Position numbers and translations under genes: made by a program
NCBI RefSeq assembly: GCF_047663525.1
Contig: NC_092603.1
Span: 475,501-539,500 of the forward strand
Reading direction: 5' to 3'
Source of the DNA: Anas platyrhynchos
Lineage: Eukaryota; Chordata; Aves; Anseriformes; Anatidae
DNA: 64,000 bases
The notes under the pieces: model-generated
The model's input: only the letters and a program-made list of their open reading frames with translations
Database searches by the model: none
What the model was told of the DNA's origin: nothing
Shown: positions 20,370-31,150 of the stretch, in pieces
How positions within the stretch are numbered: the stretch's first letter is position 1
Layout: each line of letters starts with the position of its first letter

Positions 20370-20491
20370 CTTCGGCCGGGGGGGGTCGCCCCCGAGCCCC
20401 CCCCCCCCGGGACCCCCCCCCCGGGGCCGGTTTTTGGGGAGCGGCGGCCGCGGAGCCCCCGGATGGCGGCGCCGGGGCTGACCCAGGAAGT
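20370..20491 (-). other. probable first exon and promoter edge of the - strand KRAB zinc-finger locus
   Basis: The - strand starts with ACTTCCTGGGTCAG (20491-20478), continues through a CpG-dense GCGGCCGCCGC region and ends at donor GAAG|GTAACG (20370|20369). It has no ATG, so it would be 5'UTR. It is the paralogue of 13207-13384 and resembles 48671-48733, which also has a CTTCCTG start and GTAACG donor. Confidence 0.55.
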
Positions 20492-20589
20492 GCCGCCCCC
20501 AACCGGGGGGGGGTCTTGGGGGGGGGTCTTGGGGGTTTTTTGGGGGGTTTTGTCATTTTTGATTTTTTTTTAATTTTTTTTAAATTTAT

Positions 20590-21300
20590 TTGGGGTGTTG
20601 GGGGGGGTTGGGGGGGCGTTGGGGTGGTTTTGGGGGGCGTTGGGGGGTTTTGGGGGGGATTTGGGGGGTTTCTGGGGGGGTTTTGGGGGGGTTTGGGGGG
20701 AATTTGGGGGATTTTGGGGGGGATTTGGGGGATATTGGGGGGATTTGGGGGGAATTTGGGGGATTTGGGGGGAATTGGGGGTTTTGGGGGGTTTCTGGGG
20801 GGTTTGGGGGGATTGGGGGTTTTGGGGGTGGTTTGGGGGGTTGGGGGGGTTTTGGGGGGTTTTGGTGGGGTTTGGGGTGGTTTGGGGTGGTTTTGGGGGG
20901 CTTTGGGGGTGGGGGCGTTGGGCCCCGTTGGTTTTAATGGGGGGGGGATTTTAGGGGAGGGGGGGCTAAAAGGGGGGCCCCTAAAATGGGGGGGGTCCTA
21001 AAATGAGGCGGGGGGAAGGGGGGGGGTTCTATGGGGGGTTTTGGGGGGTCTTGGGGGTGTTTGGGGGGTGTTTGGGGGGTCCTGGGGGGGTCCTGGGGGT
21101 CCTGGGGGGGTCCTGGGGAGGTTTTGGGGAGGTTTTTGGGGTCCTGGGGGGGACTTGGGGGTCCTAGGGGGGTTTTGGGGGGTCCTGGGGGCCCTAGGGG
21201 GAGGTTATTGGGGTCTTGGGGGGGTCTTGGGGGGATTTTGGGGGTCCTGGGGGGGATTTTGGGGGTCCTGGGGGGATTTTGGGGGTCCTGGGGTATTTTG
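20590..21300. repeat. gggggttttggggggtttgg array between divergent promoters
   Basis: G-rich short repeats, changing near 21040 to a gggggtcctgggggggtcct type. Intergenic between the - strand zinc-finger first exon and the SH3BP5L promoter. Confidence 0.85.
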
Positions 21301-21399
21301 GGATTGTTTACGTGTATTTACATATTTAAACGTGGTTTTAAGTGTATTTATGCGCATTTAAACGTTTTTACACCCCTATAAGTGAGCCTACACACGCGT

Positions 21400-21829
21400 G
21401 TTCCCACACAGCCCCCCCCTGCCCGGCGCTTTGACACTAAAGGCGTCGTTTTGGGCTGAAAAACGCCAAAAACGGCGCAAAAAACGCCTCAAAAAATGCC
21501 CCAAAATGACCAGGCCGCGGCCGGCCGCCATCTTGAGGGGCCGTACACCAAGATGGCGGCGCCCATGCGCGGCCTCCGCCTCCGCCCCGCGGCGAACCGG
21601 AAGCGACCGGAACGGGACCGAGAGCGGCGGCGGGTTGAGGATCGCCGAGCACATCGATCGCCGCCCGCTTCCGGTCCGCGGAGCCCCGGTGGGGAGCGGG
21701 GGGGGAGCGGGGCGGGGGGCTGTACGGCACTGGGCGCCGCCATGTTGTACGGAAGGCACGGGCGGAGGGCGCCACTTCCGCTTCCGGTGGGGAAGGGCGG
21801 GGGGGGGACGTGGAGTGGAGGAGCCGGAG
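21400..21829 (+). promoter_or_regulatory. SH3BP5L: SH3BP5L CpG-island promoter and probable noncoding first exon
   Basis: Unique, CpG-dense sequence. It contains AAGATGGCGGC at 21550-21560, its inverse CCGCCATCTTG at 21525-21535, and GCCGCCATGTTG at 21736, all matching the YY1 promoter element. It also has several CCGGAAG/CTTCCG ETS cores (21597, 21670, 21775). A good donor GGAG|GTAAAC ends the segment at 21829. The next acceptor on + is 22681-22682 after a long T tract. Housekeeping-type TATA-less promoter by inference. Confidence 0.65.
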
Positions 21830-21849
21830 GTAAACACAGGCCGGGGGGG

Positions 21850-22640
21850 GGGGGGGAGGGGATTTTGGGGGGAATTTGGGGGATTTTGGGGTTTTTGGGG
21901 GGTTTGGGGGGGTTGGGGGGGTCCTGGGGGGGTTGGGGGAGGGGTTGGGGGGGGGGAATGGGGGGTGGGGGGGCTGTAAAGGGGGGGTTATGGGGGAGGA
22001 ATGGGGTTTTGGGGGGGCTTTTTGGGGAAATTTGGGGGATTTTGGGGGATTTTGGGGTTTTTGGGGGGGTTTGGGGGGTCTGGGGGGGGTCCTGGGGGGG
22101 TTATGGGGGGGGTTGGGGGGGGGAATGGGGGGTGGGGGGGCTCTAAAGGGGGGGTTATGGGGTTTGGGGGGGGTTTTGGGGGGGTTTTGGGGTGATTTTG
22201 GGGGGTTTTGGGGTGATTTTAGGGGATTTTGGGGTTTTGGGGTGGTCTTGGGGGGGTCCTGGGGGATGTGGGGGGGGGTCTGGGGGGGGTTTAGGGGGTT
22301 TTGGGGGGGGTGGGGGGGCTCTAAAGGGGGGGTTATGGGGTTTGGGAGGGGGCTTTTGGGGGTTTTGGGTGATTTTGGGGGTTTTTGGGGTGATTTTGGA
22401 GGCTTTGGGGTGATTTTAGGGGATTTTGGGGTTTTGGGGTGGTCTTGGGGGGGTCCTGGGGGATGTGGGGGGGTCCTGGGGGGGCTTTAGGGGGCGTAAT
22501 TGGGGGTGGGGGGGCTCTAAAGGGGGGGTTATGGGGGGGGAATGGGATTTTGGGGGGATTTTGGGGGCAATTTGTGGGGTTTGGGGTTTTTTTGGGGGGG
22601 GGAATTTGGGTTTTTGGGGGGTCTGGGGGGGGTCATTAGG
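21850..22640. repeat. tttggggggattttgggg array, with about 190-base blocks
   Basis: SH3BP5L intron 1. A block containing ggctctaaagggggggttat recurs near 21972, 22138, 22317 and 22514. Confidence 0.85.
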
Positions 22641-22976
22641 GTCTGTGGGGGGGGGGCCCTGACCTCTTTTTTTTTTTTGCAGCCCCCCCAGGCCGCCCCT
22701 ACAGCTCCGCCTCGCGCCGCCCCCAAATTGGGGGGGTCCCCAAAATCCCCCCCCCAAAAAAAAACACCCAAAAAAAACCCCAAAAAGGCCCCAAAACCCC
22801 AAAAAAGCCCCAAACCCCCCCAAAAATGCCCCAATCCGCCCCCCCCGCCCCCTTTCTCCGGGGGGGGGGGCGCGGGTGAAGCCCCTCATGGGGTCGGGGG
22901 GGGGGCTGGGGGGGGGAGTTAATTAATTAATTAAGGGGGGGGGGGAGAGGGAATTTTGGGGTCCCCCCCCCAAAAA

Positions 22977-23182
22977 ATGGGGGACGCCGAGGAGCCCCCC
23001 GGGGGGGGAGGGGGGGGGGCGTGGGACCCCCCCCGGGCAGGAGGGGGAGGGGGGGGGGGGGGGAGGAGGGGGGAGGGGGGGGTGGGGACCCCCCCCCTCC
23101 CGCGGCGGCGCCCCCAAAATTGGGGGGGGGGAGCGAGGAGGAGGAGGAGGAGGAGGAGGAAGAGCTGGACCCCAGGATCCAG
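22977..23182 (+). CDS. SH3BP5L: SH3BP5L, first coding exon (frame broken in a G tract)
   Basis: The acceptor is at 22681-22682 (TTTTTTTTTTTGCAG), so the exon probably spans 22683-23182. The first plausible ATG is 22977 (MGDAEEPPGG). The conserved end, in a different frame, reads KLGGGSEEEEEEEEEELDPR then IQ before donor GTGGGG. This matches human SH3BP5L ...REEEELDPRIQ. The two frames meet inside a tract of uninterrupted G runs at 23040-23090, where one or two missing or extra Gs would reconcile them. That looks like sequencing error or hypervariability rather than gene loss, because all downstream exons are intact. Start codon choice is tentative. Confidence 0.65.
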
Positions 23183-23184
23183 GT

Positions 23185-24640
23185 GGGGGGGGGGATTTTG
23201 GGGGGATTTTGGGGGATTTTGGGTTTTTTTGGGGGGGTTGGGGGGGTTTGGGGGCATTTGGAGGGGGTTTTGGGGGGTTTTGGGGGGGATTTGGGGTTTT
23301 GGGGGGGTTTTGGGGAGAATTTGGGGGGTTTTAGGGTATTTGGGGAGGGGTTGGGGGGATTTTGGGGGGGATTTGGGGGATTTTGGGGGGATTTGGGGGT
23401 TTTTGGGGGGGTTGGGGGAATTTGGAGGGGGTTTAGGGGGGTTTTGGGGGGGGATTTGGTATTTTTGGGGGGATTTTGGGGGGGGGTTGAGGGAATTTCG
23501 GGGAATTGGGGGGTTTTGGGGGGGATTTTGGGTGTTTTTGGGGAGTTTGGGGGGATTTGGGGAGTTTTAGGGGGGATTTGGGGGGGATTTGGAGGTTTTG
23601 GGGGGCTTTGGGGCAGATTTGGGGGATTTGGGGGCAGATTTGGGGGGTTTTGGGTATTTGGGAGGGATTTGGGGGGTGTTAGGGGGGGATTTGGGGTTTT
23701 TGGGGGATTTTGTTTTTTTTGGGGGGGGTTGGGGGTGATTTGGGGAGGGGTTGGGGGGATTTTGGGGGAGATTTGGGGGATTTTGGGGCGGATTTTGGGG
23801 GATTTTGGGTTTTTTTTGGGGGGGTTGGGGGGGATTTGGGGGTTTGGGGGGCATTTGGAGGGGGTTTTGGGGGGTTTTGGGGGGGATTTGGGGTTTTTTG
23901 GGGGATTAAGGGGGGGATTTGGGGGGGTTGAGGGTTTTTTTGGGGGGGGTTTGGGGGAGATCTGGGGTTTTTGGGGGGATTTGGGGGGTTTTTTGGGGGG
24001 GTGGGGGGAATTTGGGGAATTTTAGGGGGGATTTGGGGGGGGATTTGGTATTTTTGGGGGGATTTTGGGGGGGGGTTGAGGGAATTTCGGGGAATTGGGG
24101 GGTTTTGGGGGGAATTTGGGGGATTTTGGGTGTTTTAGGGGAGGTTGGGGGGGATTTGGGGAGTTTTAGGGGGGATTTTGGGGGGGATTTGGGGGGTTGG
24201 GGGGCTTTGGGGCGGATTTGGGGGTAGATTTGGGGGTTTTTGGGTATTTGGGGGAGGTTGGGAGGGATTTTTGGGGGTGTTAGGGGGTTTTGGGGGTTTT
24301 TGGGGGGATTTGGAGGAGATTTTGGGGGGTTGGGGGGATTGGGGGGATTTGGGGGGGATTTTGGGGGGGATTTGGGATTTTGGGGGGGGATTTGGGGGGT
24401 GTTGGGGGTCCCTGGCAGGGGAATCTGGGAGGTTTTGGGGGGAATTTTGGGGTTTTGGGGGGATTTGGAGGGGTTGGGGGGATTTGGGGGGGTTAGGTGA
24501 GTTTTAGGGGGAATTTGGGGGATTTTGGGGGCTTGGGGGGGATTTGGGGGACTTTGGGGAGATTTGGGTGGATTTGGGGAGGGGTTGGGGGTTTTGGGGG
24601 GTGTTGGTGGGGATTTTGGGGGGTTTGGGGGGGAATTTGG
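23185..24640. repeat. ggggggattttggggttttt array, SH3BP5L intron
   Basis: 1.45 kb of G-rich short units with higher-order blocks: a segment with ggttgagggaatttcgggga recurs at about 23484 and 24075, roughly 590 bases apart. Noncoding. Confidence 0.88.
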
Positions 24641-24699
24641 GGTCCTTCATTGGGAATTGGGGATTTTGGGGTGGATTTTGGGGTCTGTCTCTGCGTTTT

Positions 24700-25300
24700 T
24701 GGGATTTTGGGGGATCCCTTGTTGCGTTTTGGGATTTGGGGGTAGATTTTTGGGGTCAATCCATGGGCGTTTGGGATTTTGGGGTTGTTTGACGACATCT
24801 TTGGGATTTTGGGGTTGTTTGACGACATTTTTGGGATTTTGGCGTTGTTTGACGACGTCTTTGGGTTTTTGGGGTTGTGCCGTTAATTTGGGGGGTTTTG
24901 GGGGGTCCTTTTTGGGGTTTTTGGGTGCATTTTGGGGTCCCCTTCCCAGGAGGAGCTGGAGCACCTTGGGGGGGGATTTGGGGGAGATTTTTGGGGTCAA
25001 TCCGTGGGCGTTTGGGATTTTGGGGTTGTTTGACGACGTCTTTGGGATTTTGGGGTTGTGCCATTAATTTTGGGGGATTTTGGGGGGTCCTTTTTGTTTT
25101 TTTTTGGGTGCATTTTGGGGTCGTTTCGCAGGAGGAGCTGGAGCACCTTGGGGGGGGATTTGGGGGAGATTTTTGGGGTCAATCCCTGGGCGTTTGGGAT
25201 TTTGGGTTGTTTGATGACATCTTTGGGATTTTGGGGTTGTGCCGTTAATTTTAGGGGGTCCTTTTTGGGGTTTTTGGGTGCATTTTGGGGCCGTTTCGCA
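24700..25300 (+). repeat. tandem copies carrying the SH3BP5L exon-2 acceptor
   Basis: Repeat of 170-185 bases containing tgtttgacgacgtctttggg, gtgcattttgggg, an AG acceptor and the first 18-19 bases of the exon. Copies end at 24950 and 25132, and the functional one at 25302. Copies 1 and 2 encode EELEHL, then run into ggggggatttgggg. Confidence 0.85.
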
Positions 25301-25301
25301 G

Positions 25302-25364
25302 GAGGAGCTGGAGCACCTCAACCAGGCCACCGAGGAGATCAACCGCATGGAGCTGCAGCTGGAC
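25302..25364 (+). CDS. SH3BP5L: SH3BP5L, coding exon 2
   Basis: Acceptor TTTCGCAG, donor GTGAGC from 25365, 63 bases, phase 0 at both ends. The 21 residues start EELEHLNQATEEINRMELQL and end in Asp. They differ from human SH3BP5L (remembered) only by conservative changes: ASEEINQVELQLD in human, ATEEINRMELQLD here. This is the start of the long coiled coil that forms the RAB11-binding scaffold in the SH3BP5 family. Confidence 0.93.
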
Positions 25365-25369
25365 GTGAG

Positions 25370-27500
25370 CGCCCCAAAAACCCCAAAAAGGACCCCCCAA
25401 AATCCCCCTGGGGTCACCCCAAATCCCCTTAGGGTCGCCCCAAATCCCCCTGGGGTCACCCCAAATCCCCCTGAGGTCATCCCAAATCTTTTTGGGGTTC
25501 TCCTAACCCCTTTGGGGCCCCCACAACCCCTCTAGGGCTGTCCTAATCCCTTTTAGGGTCGCCCCAAAACCCCAAAAAGGACCCCCCAAAATCCCCCTGG
25601 GGTCACCCCAAATCCCCTTAGGGTCACCCCAAAACCCCCTGGGGTGACCCCAAAACCCCTGGGGTCCCCCCAAATCCTTTTGGGGTCACCGCTAACCCCT
25701 TTAGGGTCCTCACAACCCCTTTAGGGCCGTCCTAATCCCTTTTAGGGTCGCCCCAAAAACCCCAAAAAGGACCCCCCAAAATCCCCCTGGGGTCATCCCA
25801 AAACCCCTGGGGTCACCCCAAATCCCTTTAGGGTCACCCCAAATCCCTTTAGGGTCCCCACAACCCCTTTAGGGTCCTCTCAACCCCTTTAGGGCTGTCC
25901 TAATCCCTTTTAGGGTCGCCCCAAATCCCCCCGGGGTCACCCCAACCCCTTTTAGGGTCACCCCAAATCCCCCTGAGCCCCCCCCCGACCCTTTTAGGCC
26001 CCCCCAGCCCCTTTTAGGCCCCCCGACCCTTTTGGGATCACCCTAAATCCCCTTTTAGGGCCACCCTAAATCCTTCTGGGCTCCCCCCAGCCCCTTTAGG
26101 CTCCCCCCAACCCCTTTTAGGGTCGCTGCATCCCCCTTTTGGGGTCCCCCCCGACCCTTTTAGGACCCGCTGAGCCTTTTGGGGTCCCCCCGAGCCTTTT
26201 GGGGTCCTCCAGCCCCTTTTAGGGTCACCCTAAATCCCCCTTGGACCACCTTTAGGGCCCCCTAACCCTTTTAGGGCCACCCTAAATCCCCCTGGGCTCC
26301 CTTTGGGCTCCCCCCAGCCCCTTTTAGGACCCCCTAACCCCTTTTAGAGTCCCCCCAGCCCATTTAGGACCCCCCCCGAACCTTTTGGGGTCCCCCAACC
26401 CTTTTGGGGTCCCCCCGACCCTTTTGGGATCACCCTAAATCCCGCTGGGCTCCCCCCAACCCCTTTTAGGGTCATCCTAAATCCCCCTGAGCCCCCCCCA
26501 GCCCCTTTTAGGACCCCTAACCCCCTTTAGGGCCCACCAACCCCTTTTAGGGTCATCCTAAATCTCTCTGGGATCACCCCAACCCCCTTTAGGGCCCCCC
26601 AACCCCTTTTAGGGTCACCCTAAATCTATCTGGGCTCCCTCTAGCCCCTTTTAGGCCCCCCCAGCCCCTTTTAGGACCCCGTAACCCCTTTAGGATCACC
26701 CTAAATCCCCCTGGGCTCCTCCTGGGCTCCCCTCAGCCCCTTTTGGGGTCCCCTCAGCCCCTTTTGGTGTCCCCCAGCCCCTTTGGGGTCCCTCCAACCC
26801 TTTTGGGATCACCCTAAATCCCCCTTTAGGGTCACCCTAAATCCCCCTGGGATCACTCTAACCACCTTTAGGGTTGCCTAACCCCTTTAGGATCACCCTA
26901 AATCCCCCTGGGCTCCTCCTGGGCTCCCCCAGCCCCTTTTGGGGTCCCCCCGACCCTTTTGGGGTCCCCCTGACCCTTTTGGGATCACCCTAAATCCCGT
27001 TTTAGTGTCACCCTAAATCCTTCTGGGCTCCCCCCCACCCCTTTTAGGACCCCGTAACCCCTTTAGGATCACCCTAAATCCCCCTGGGCTCCTCCTGGGC
27101 TCCCCTCAGCCCCTTTTGGGGTCCCCTCAGCCCCTTTTGGTGTCCCCCAGCCCCTTTGGGGTCCCTCCAACCCTTTTGGGATCACCCTAAATCCCCTTTT
27201 AGGGCCACCCTAAATCCTTCTGGGCTCCCCCCAACCCCTTTTAGGGTCCCCGTGTCCCCCTTTAGAGTTCCTCCAACCCCTTTTAGAGTCCCCCCGACCC
27301 TTTTGGGGTCCCTCCAACCCTTTTGGGATCACCCTAAATCCCCCTTTAGGGTCACCCTAAATCCCCCTGGGATCACTCTAACCACCTTTAGGGTCGCCTA
27401 ACCCCTTTAGGATCACCCTAAATCCCTCTGGGCTCCTCCTGGGCTACCCCTGACCCTTTTGGGGTCTCCCCGACCTTTTTGGGGTCCCCGTGACCCTTTT
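25370..27500. repeat. ccccttttagggtcacccta array, 2.1 kb
   Basis: C-rich on + (the opposite bias to the flanking introns). Units of about 25 bases (caccctaaatccccctgggc, cccaaccccttttagggtc) sit within longer blocks; 26690-26900 recurs at about 27050-27400. Noncoding SH3BP5L intron. Confidence 0.9.
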
Positions 27501-27515
27501 GGGGCCGCCCCGCAG

Positions 27516-27644
27516 GCCGCGCGCACGGCGTACCGCCGCATCCTGTCGGAGTCGGCGCGGCGCCTCAACGCGCAGGGCTCGGAGCTGGGCGCCTGCATCG
27601 AGAAGGCTCGGCCCTATTACGAGGCGCGGCGCCTGGCCAAGGAG
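27516..27644 (+). CDS. SH3BP5L: SH3BP5L, coding exon 3
   Basis: Acceptor CCCCGCAG, donor GTACGG from 27645, 129 bases, phase 0/0. It reads AARTAYRRILSESARRLNAQ, then GSELGACIEKARPYYEARRL and AKE. Human: EARTTYRRILQESARKLNTQ, GSHLGSCIEKARPYYEARRL, AKE. The invariant IEKARPYYEARRLAKE block identifies the family. It continues the coiled coil. Confidence 0.95.
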
Positions 27645-27659
27645 GTACGGGGCCCAAGG

Positions 27660-30050
27660 GACACCCCAGAAGGTTTTGGGGTCGGGTCGGGGGGGTTCGG
27701 GGTCAGTTGGTACGGTAGGGTGGGGTTTTGGGGTCAATAGACGCAATAAGTTGGGGTTTTGGGGTCAACTGGAATCATAACTTAGGGTTTTGGGGTCAAT
27801 AGGAACAATAGGATGGGGTTTTGGGGTCAACTGGGACTTTAGGATGGGGTTTTAGGGTCAACCGGGACTGTAGGTTGGGGTTTTGGGGTCAACTGGTGCC
27901 ATGGAGTAGGGTTTTGGGGTCAACTGGTGACATAGGATGGGGTTTTGGGGTCAACTGGTGACATAGGATGGGGTTTTGGGGTCAACCGGGACTGTAGGAT
28001 GGGGTTTTGGGGTCAACTGGTGCCATGGGATGGGGTTTTGGGGTCAACTGGTGCCATGGAGTAGGGTTTTGGGGTCAACTGGAATCATAACTTAGGGTTT
28101 TGGGGTCAACTGGTGCCATAGGATGGGGTTTTGGGGTCAACTGGGATTTTAGGATGGGGTTTTGGGGTCAACTGGGATTTTAGGATGGGGTTTTGGGGTC
28201 AACTGGTGCCATGGAGTAGGGTTTTGGGGTCAACCGGCATTGCGGGATGGGGTTTTGGGGTCAATAGGCGTAATAGGATGGGGTTTTGGGGTCGTGTCGG
28301 GGGGGTTTGGGGGTCAGCCGGGGCCGTAGGGTGGGGTTTTGGGGTCATTGGACACAATAAGTTGGGGTTTTGGGGTCATTTGACATAATAAGTTGGGGTT
28401 TTGGGGTCAACTGGGACTTTAGGATAGGGTTTTGGGGTCAACTGGAATCATAACCTAGGGTTTTGGGGTCAACTGGTGCTAATGGATGGGGTTTTGGGGT
28501 CAACTGGTATCATAACTTAGGGTTTTGGGGTCAACTGGCACAATAGGATGGGGTTTTGGGGTCAATAGACGCAATAAGTTGGGGTTTTGGGGTCAACTGG
28601 TGCCATAGGGTGGGGTTTTGGGGTCAACTAGCGTTGTGGGATGGGGTTTTAGGGTCAACAGGAGCCATAGGATGGGGTTTTGGGGTCAACTGGTATCATA
28701 ACTTAGGGTTTTGGGGTCAACTGGTGCTAAAGGATGGGGTTTTGGGGTCAACTGGTGTTATGGGATGGAGTTTTGGGGTCAACTGGTATCATAGGTTGGA
28801 ATTTTGGGGTCAACTGGTGACATAGGATGGGGTTTTGGGGTCAACCAGGGTCATAGGATGGGGTTTTGGGGTCATTTGACACAATAAGTTGGGGTTTTGC
28901 GGTCAATTGGTGCCATAAGATGGGGTTTTGGGGTCAACCGGCGCCGTAGGGTGTGGTTTTGGGGTCTATAGACACAATAGGATGGGGTTTGGGGGTCAAC
29001 TAGGGCTGTAGGATGGGGTTTGGGGTCAATGGGTGCCATTGGATGGGGTTTTGGGGTCAACCAGCACCATATTGTTGGGTTTTGGGGTCAACAGATACTG
29101 TGGGATGGGGTTTTGGAGTCAACTGGTATCATAGGTTGGGGTTTTGGGGTCAACCGGTATTGTAGGATGGGGTTTTGGGGTCGTTCGACTCAATAAGTTG
29201 GGGTTTTGGGGTCAACTGGGACTTTAGGATGGGGTTTTAGGGTCAACCGGGACTGTAGGATGGGGTTTTGGGGTCAACTGGCGCTGTGGGATGGGGTTTT
29301 GGGGTCAACTGGTGCCATGGAGTAGGGTTTTGGGGTCAACTGGTGCCATGGAGTAGGGTTTTGGGGTCAACTGGTGACATAGGATGGGGTTTTGGGGTCA
29401 ACTGGAATCATAACTTAGGGTTTTGGGGTCAACTGGTGCCATAGAATGGGGTTTTGGGGTCAACCAGGGCTGTAGGATGGGGTTTTGGGGTCAACTGGTA
29501 TCATAACTTAGGGTTTGGGGGTCAACTGGTGCCATAGGATGGGGTTTTGGGGTCAACTGGGATTTTAGGATGGGGTTTTGGGGTCAACTGGCGCCATAGG
29601 ATGGGGTTTTGGGGTCAACTGGGATTTTAGGATGGGGTTTTGGGGTCAACTGGCGCCATAGGATGGGGTTTTGGGGTCAACTGGGATTTTAGGATGGGGT
29701 TTTGGGGTCAACTGGTGCCATAGGATGGGGTTTTGGGGTCAACTGCTGCTGTAGGATGGGGTTTTGGGGTCAATCGGCACAATAGGATGGGGTTTTGGGG
29801 TCAATTGGTGCTGTAGGGTGGGGTTTTGGGGTCAACAGGAGCCATGGGATGGGGTTTTGGGGTCATTTGACACAATAAGTTGGGGTTTTGGGGTCAACTG
29901 GAATCATAACTTAGGGTTTTGGGGTCAACTGGCACAATAGGATGGGGTTTTGCGGTCAACTGGCCCCATAGGGTGGGGTTTTGGGGTCAACTGGTGACGT
30001 AGGGTGGGGTTTTGGGGTCATTTGACACAATAAGTTGGGGTTTTGGGGTC
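27660..30050. repeat. aggatggggttttggggtca minisatellite, 2.4 kb
   Basis: Units of about 31 bases: ggatggggttttggggtcaa followed by a variable ctggtgccata / ccgggactgta / tttgacacaata. The fixed half is almost invariant and the other half takes a limited set of alleles (GCCATA, ACTTT, ATCATAACT, ACACAATAAGT), as in classical minisatellite variant repeats. Confidence 0.93.
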
Positions 30051-30221
30051 CCCCCCAAAATTTTGGCCTCCCACCCCCAATCCAACTCCCATCTTCTCCA
30101 TTCATTTTCCTCCACCCTCTCCCCTCCCTTCCCCTTTTTTCCAATTTTTGGGGTGAATTCTTGCTTTTTTGGGTCCCATCTCACTTTTTGGGTTAAATTC
30201 TGGCGTTTTTGGGTCCGGCAG

Positions 30222-30272
30222 GCGCAGCAGGAGACGCAGCGGGCGGCGCTGTGCTACGAGCGGGCGGTGGGA
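30222..30272 (+). pseudogene. orphan copy of the 5' half of SH3BP5L exon 4
   Basis: The same acceptor as the true exon (tttttgggtccggcag), then 51 bases encoding AQQETQRAALCYERAVG. It differs from the functional copy at 31151 by R to C. After GTGGG it runs into ccccccaccaccccatgaac repeat with no usable donor and without the second half of the exon. If used it would truncate the protein. Confidence 0.85.
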
Positions 30273-30279
30273 CCCCCCC

Positions 30280-31020
30280 ACCACCCCATGAACCTTTGGG
30301 GTCCCACCTCAATTTTTGGGTTAAATCTTTGCGTTTTCGGGGTCCTGCCTCAATTTTTGGGGTAAATCTGTGGGTTTTAGGGTCCCACCTCCACCCCAAT
30401 GAGATTTTGGGACCCCACCACCACCCCATGAACCTTTGGGATCCCACCACAACCACACAAAGTTTTGGGATCCCATCTCCACCCCAATGACGTTTTGGGG
30501 CCCCGCCTCAATTTTTGGGGTGAATTCTTGCGTTTTCGGGCCCCGCCTCAATTTTTGGGGTAAATCTGCGGGTTTTAGGGTCCCACCTCCACCCCAATGA
30601 CATTTTAGGACCCAGTCACCCCCTCATGAACCTTTGGGATCCCACCACCACCCCATGAACCTTTGGGGTCCCACCTCCACCCCAATGACATTTTGGGACC
30701 CCACCACCACCCCAATGACATTTTGGGGCCCCACCTCAATTTTTGGGGTAAATCTGCGGGTTTTAGGGTCCCACCTCCACCCCAATGAGATTTTGGGACC
30801 CCACCACCACCCCATGAACCTTTGGGATCCCACCACAACCCCACAAAGTTTTGGGACCCCACCACCACCCCATGAACCTTTGGGGTCTCACCTCCACCCC
30901 AATGACATTTTGGGGCCCCGCCTCAATTTTTGGGGTAAATCTGTGGGTTTTAGGGTCCCACCTCCACCCCAATGACACTTTGGGACCCCACCACCACCAG
31001 ATGAAGTTTTGGGGTCCCAC
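30280..31020. repeat. ccacctccaccccaatgaca array
   Basis: Repeated units (gggtcccacctccaccccaa, tgacattttggggccccgcc, ttttggggtaaatctgcggg) of 30-60 bases in the intron before the functional exon 4. 31020-31150 repeats the unique pre-acceptor sequence also seen at 30085-30220. Confidence 0.88.
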
Positions 31021-31150
31021 CACCCCAATACGACTCCAGCCTCCCCCCTGCTTCCCTTTTAACCCCAATTTCCTCCACCCTCTCCGCTCCCCTCTCCTCC
31101 TCCCCCATCTCAATTTTTGGGTTAAATTCTGGCGTTTTTGGGTCCGGCAG

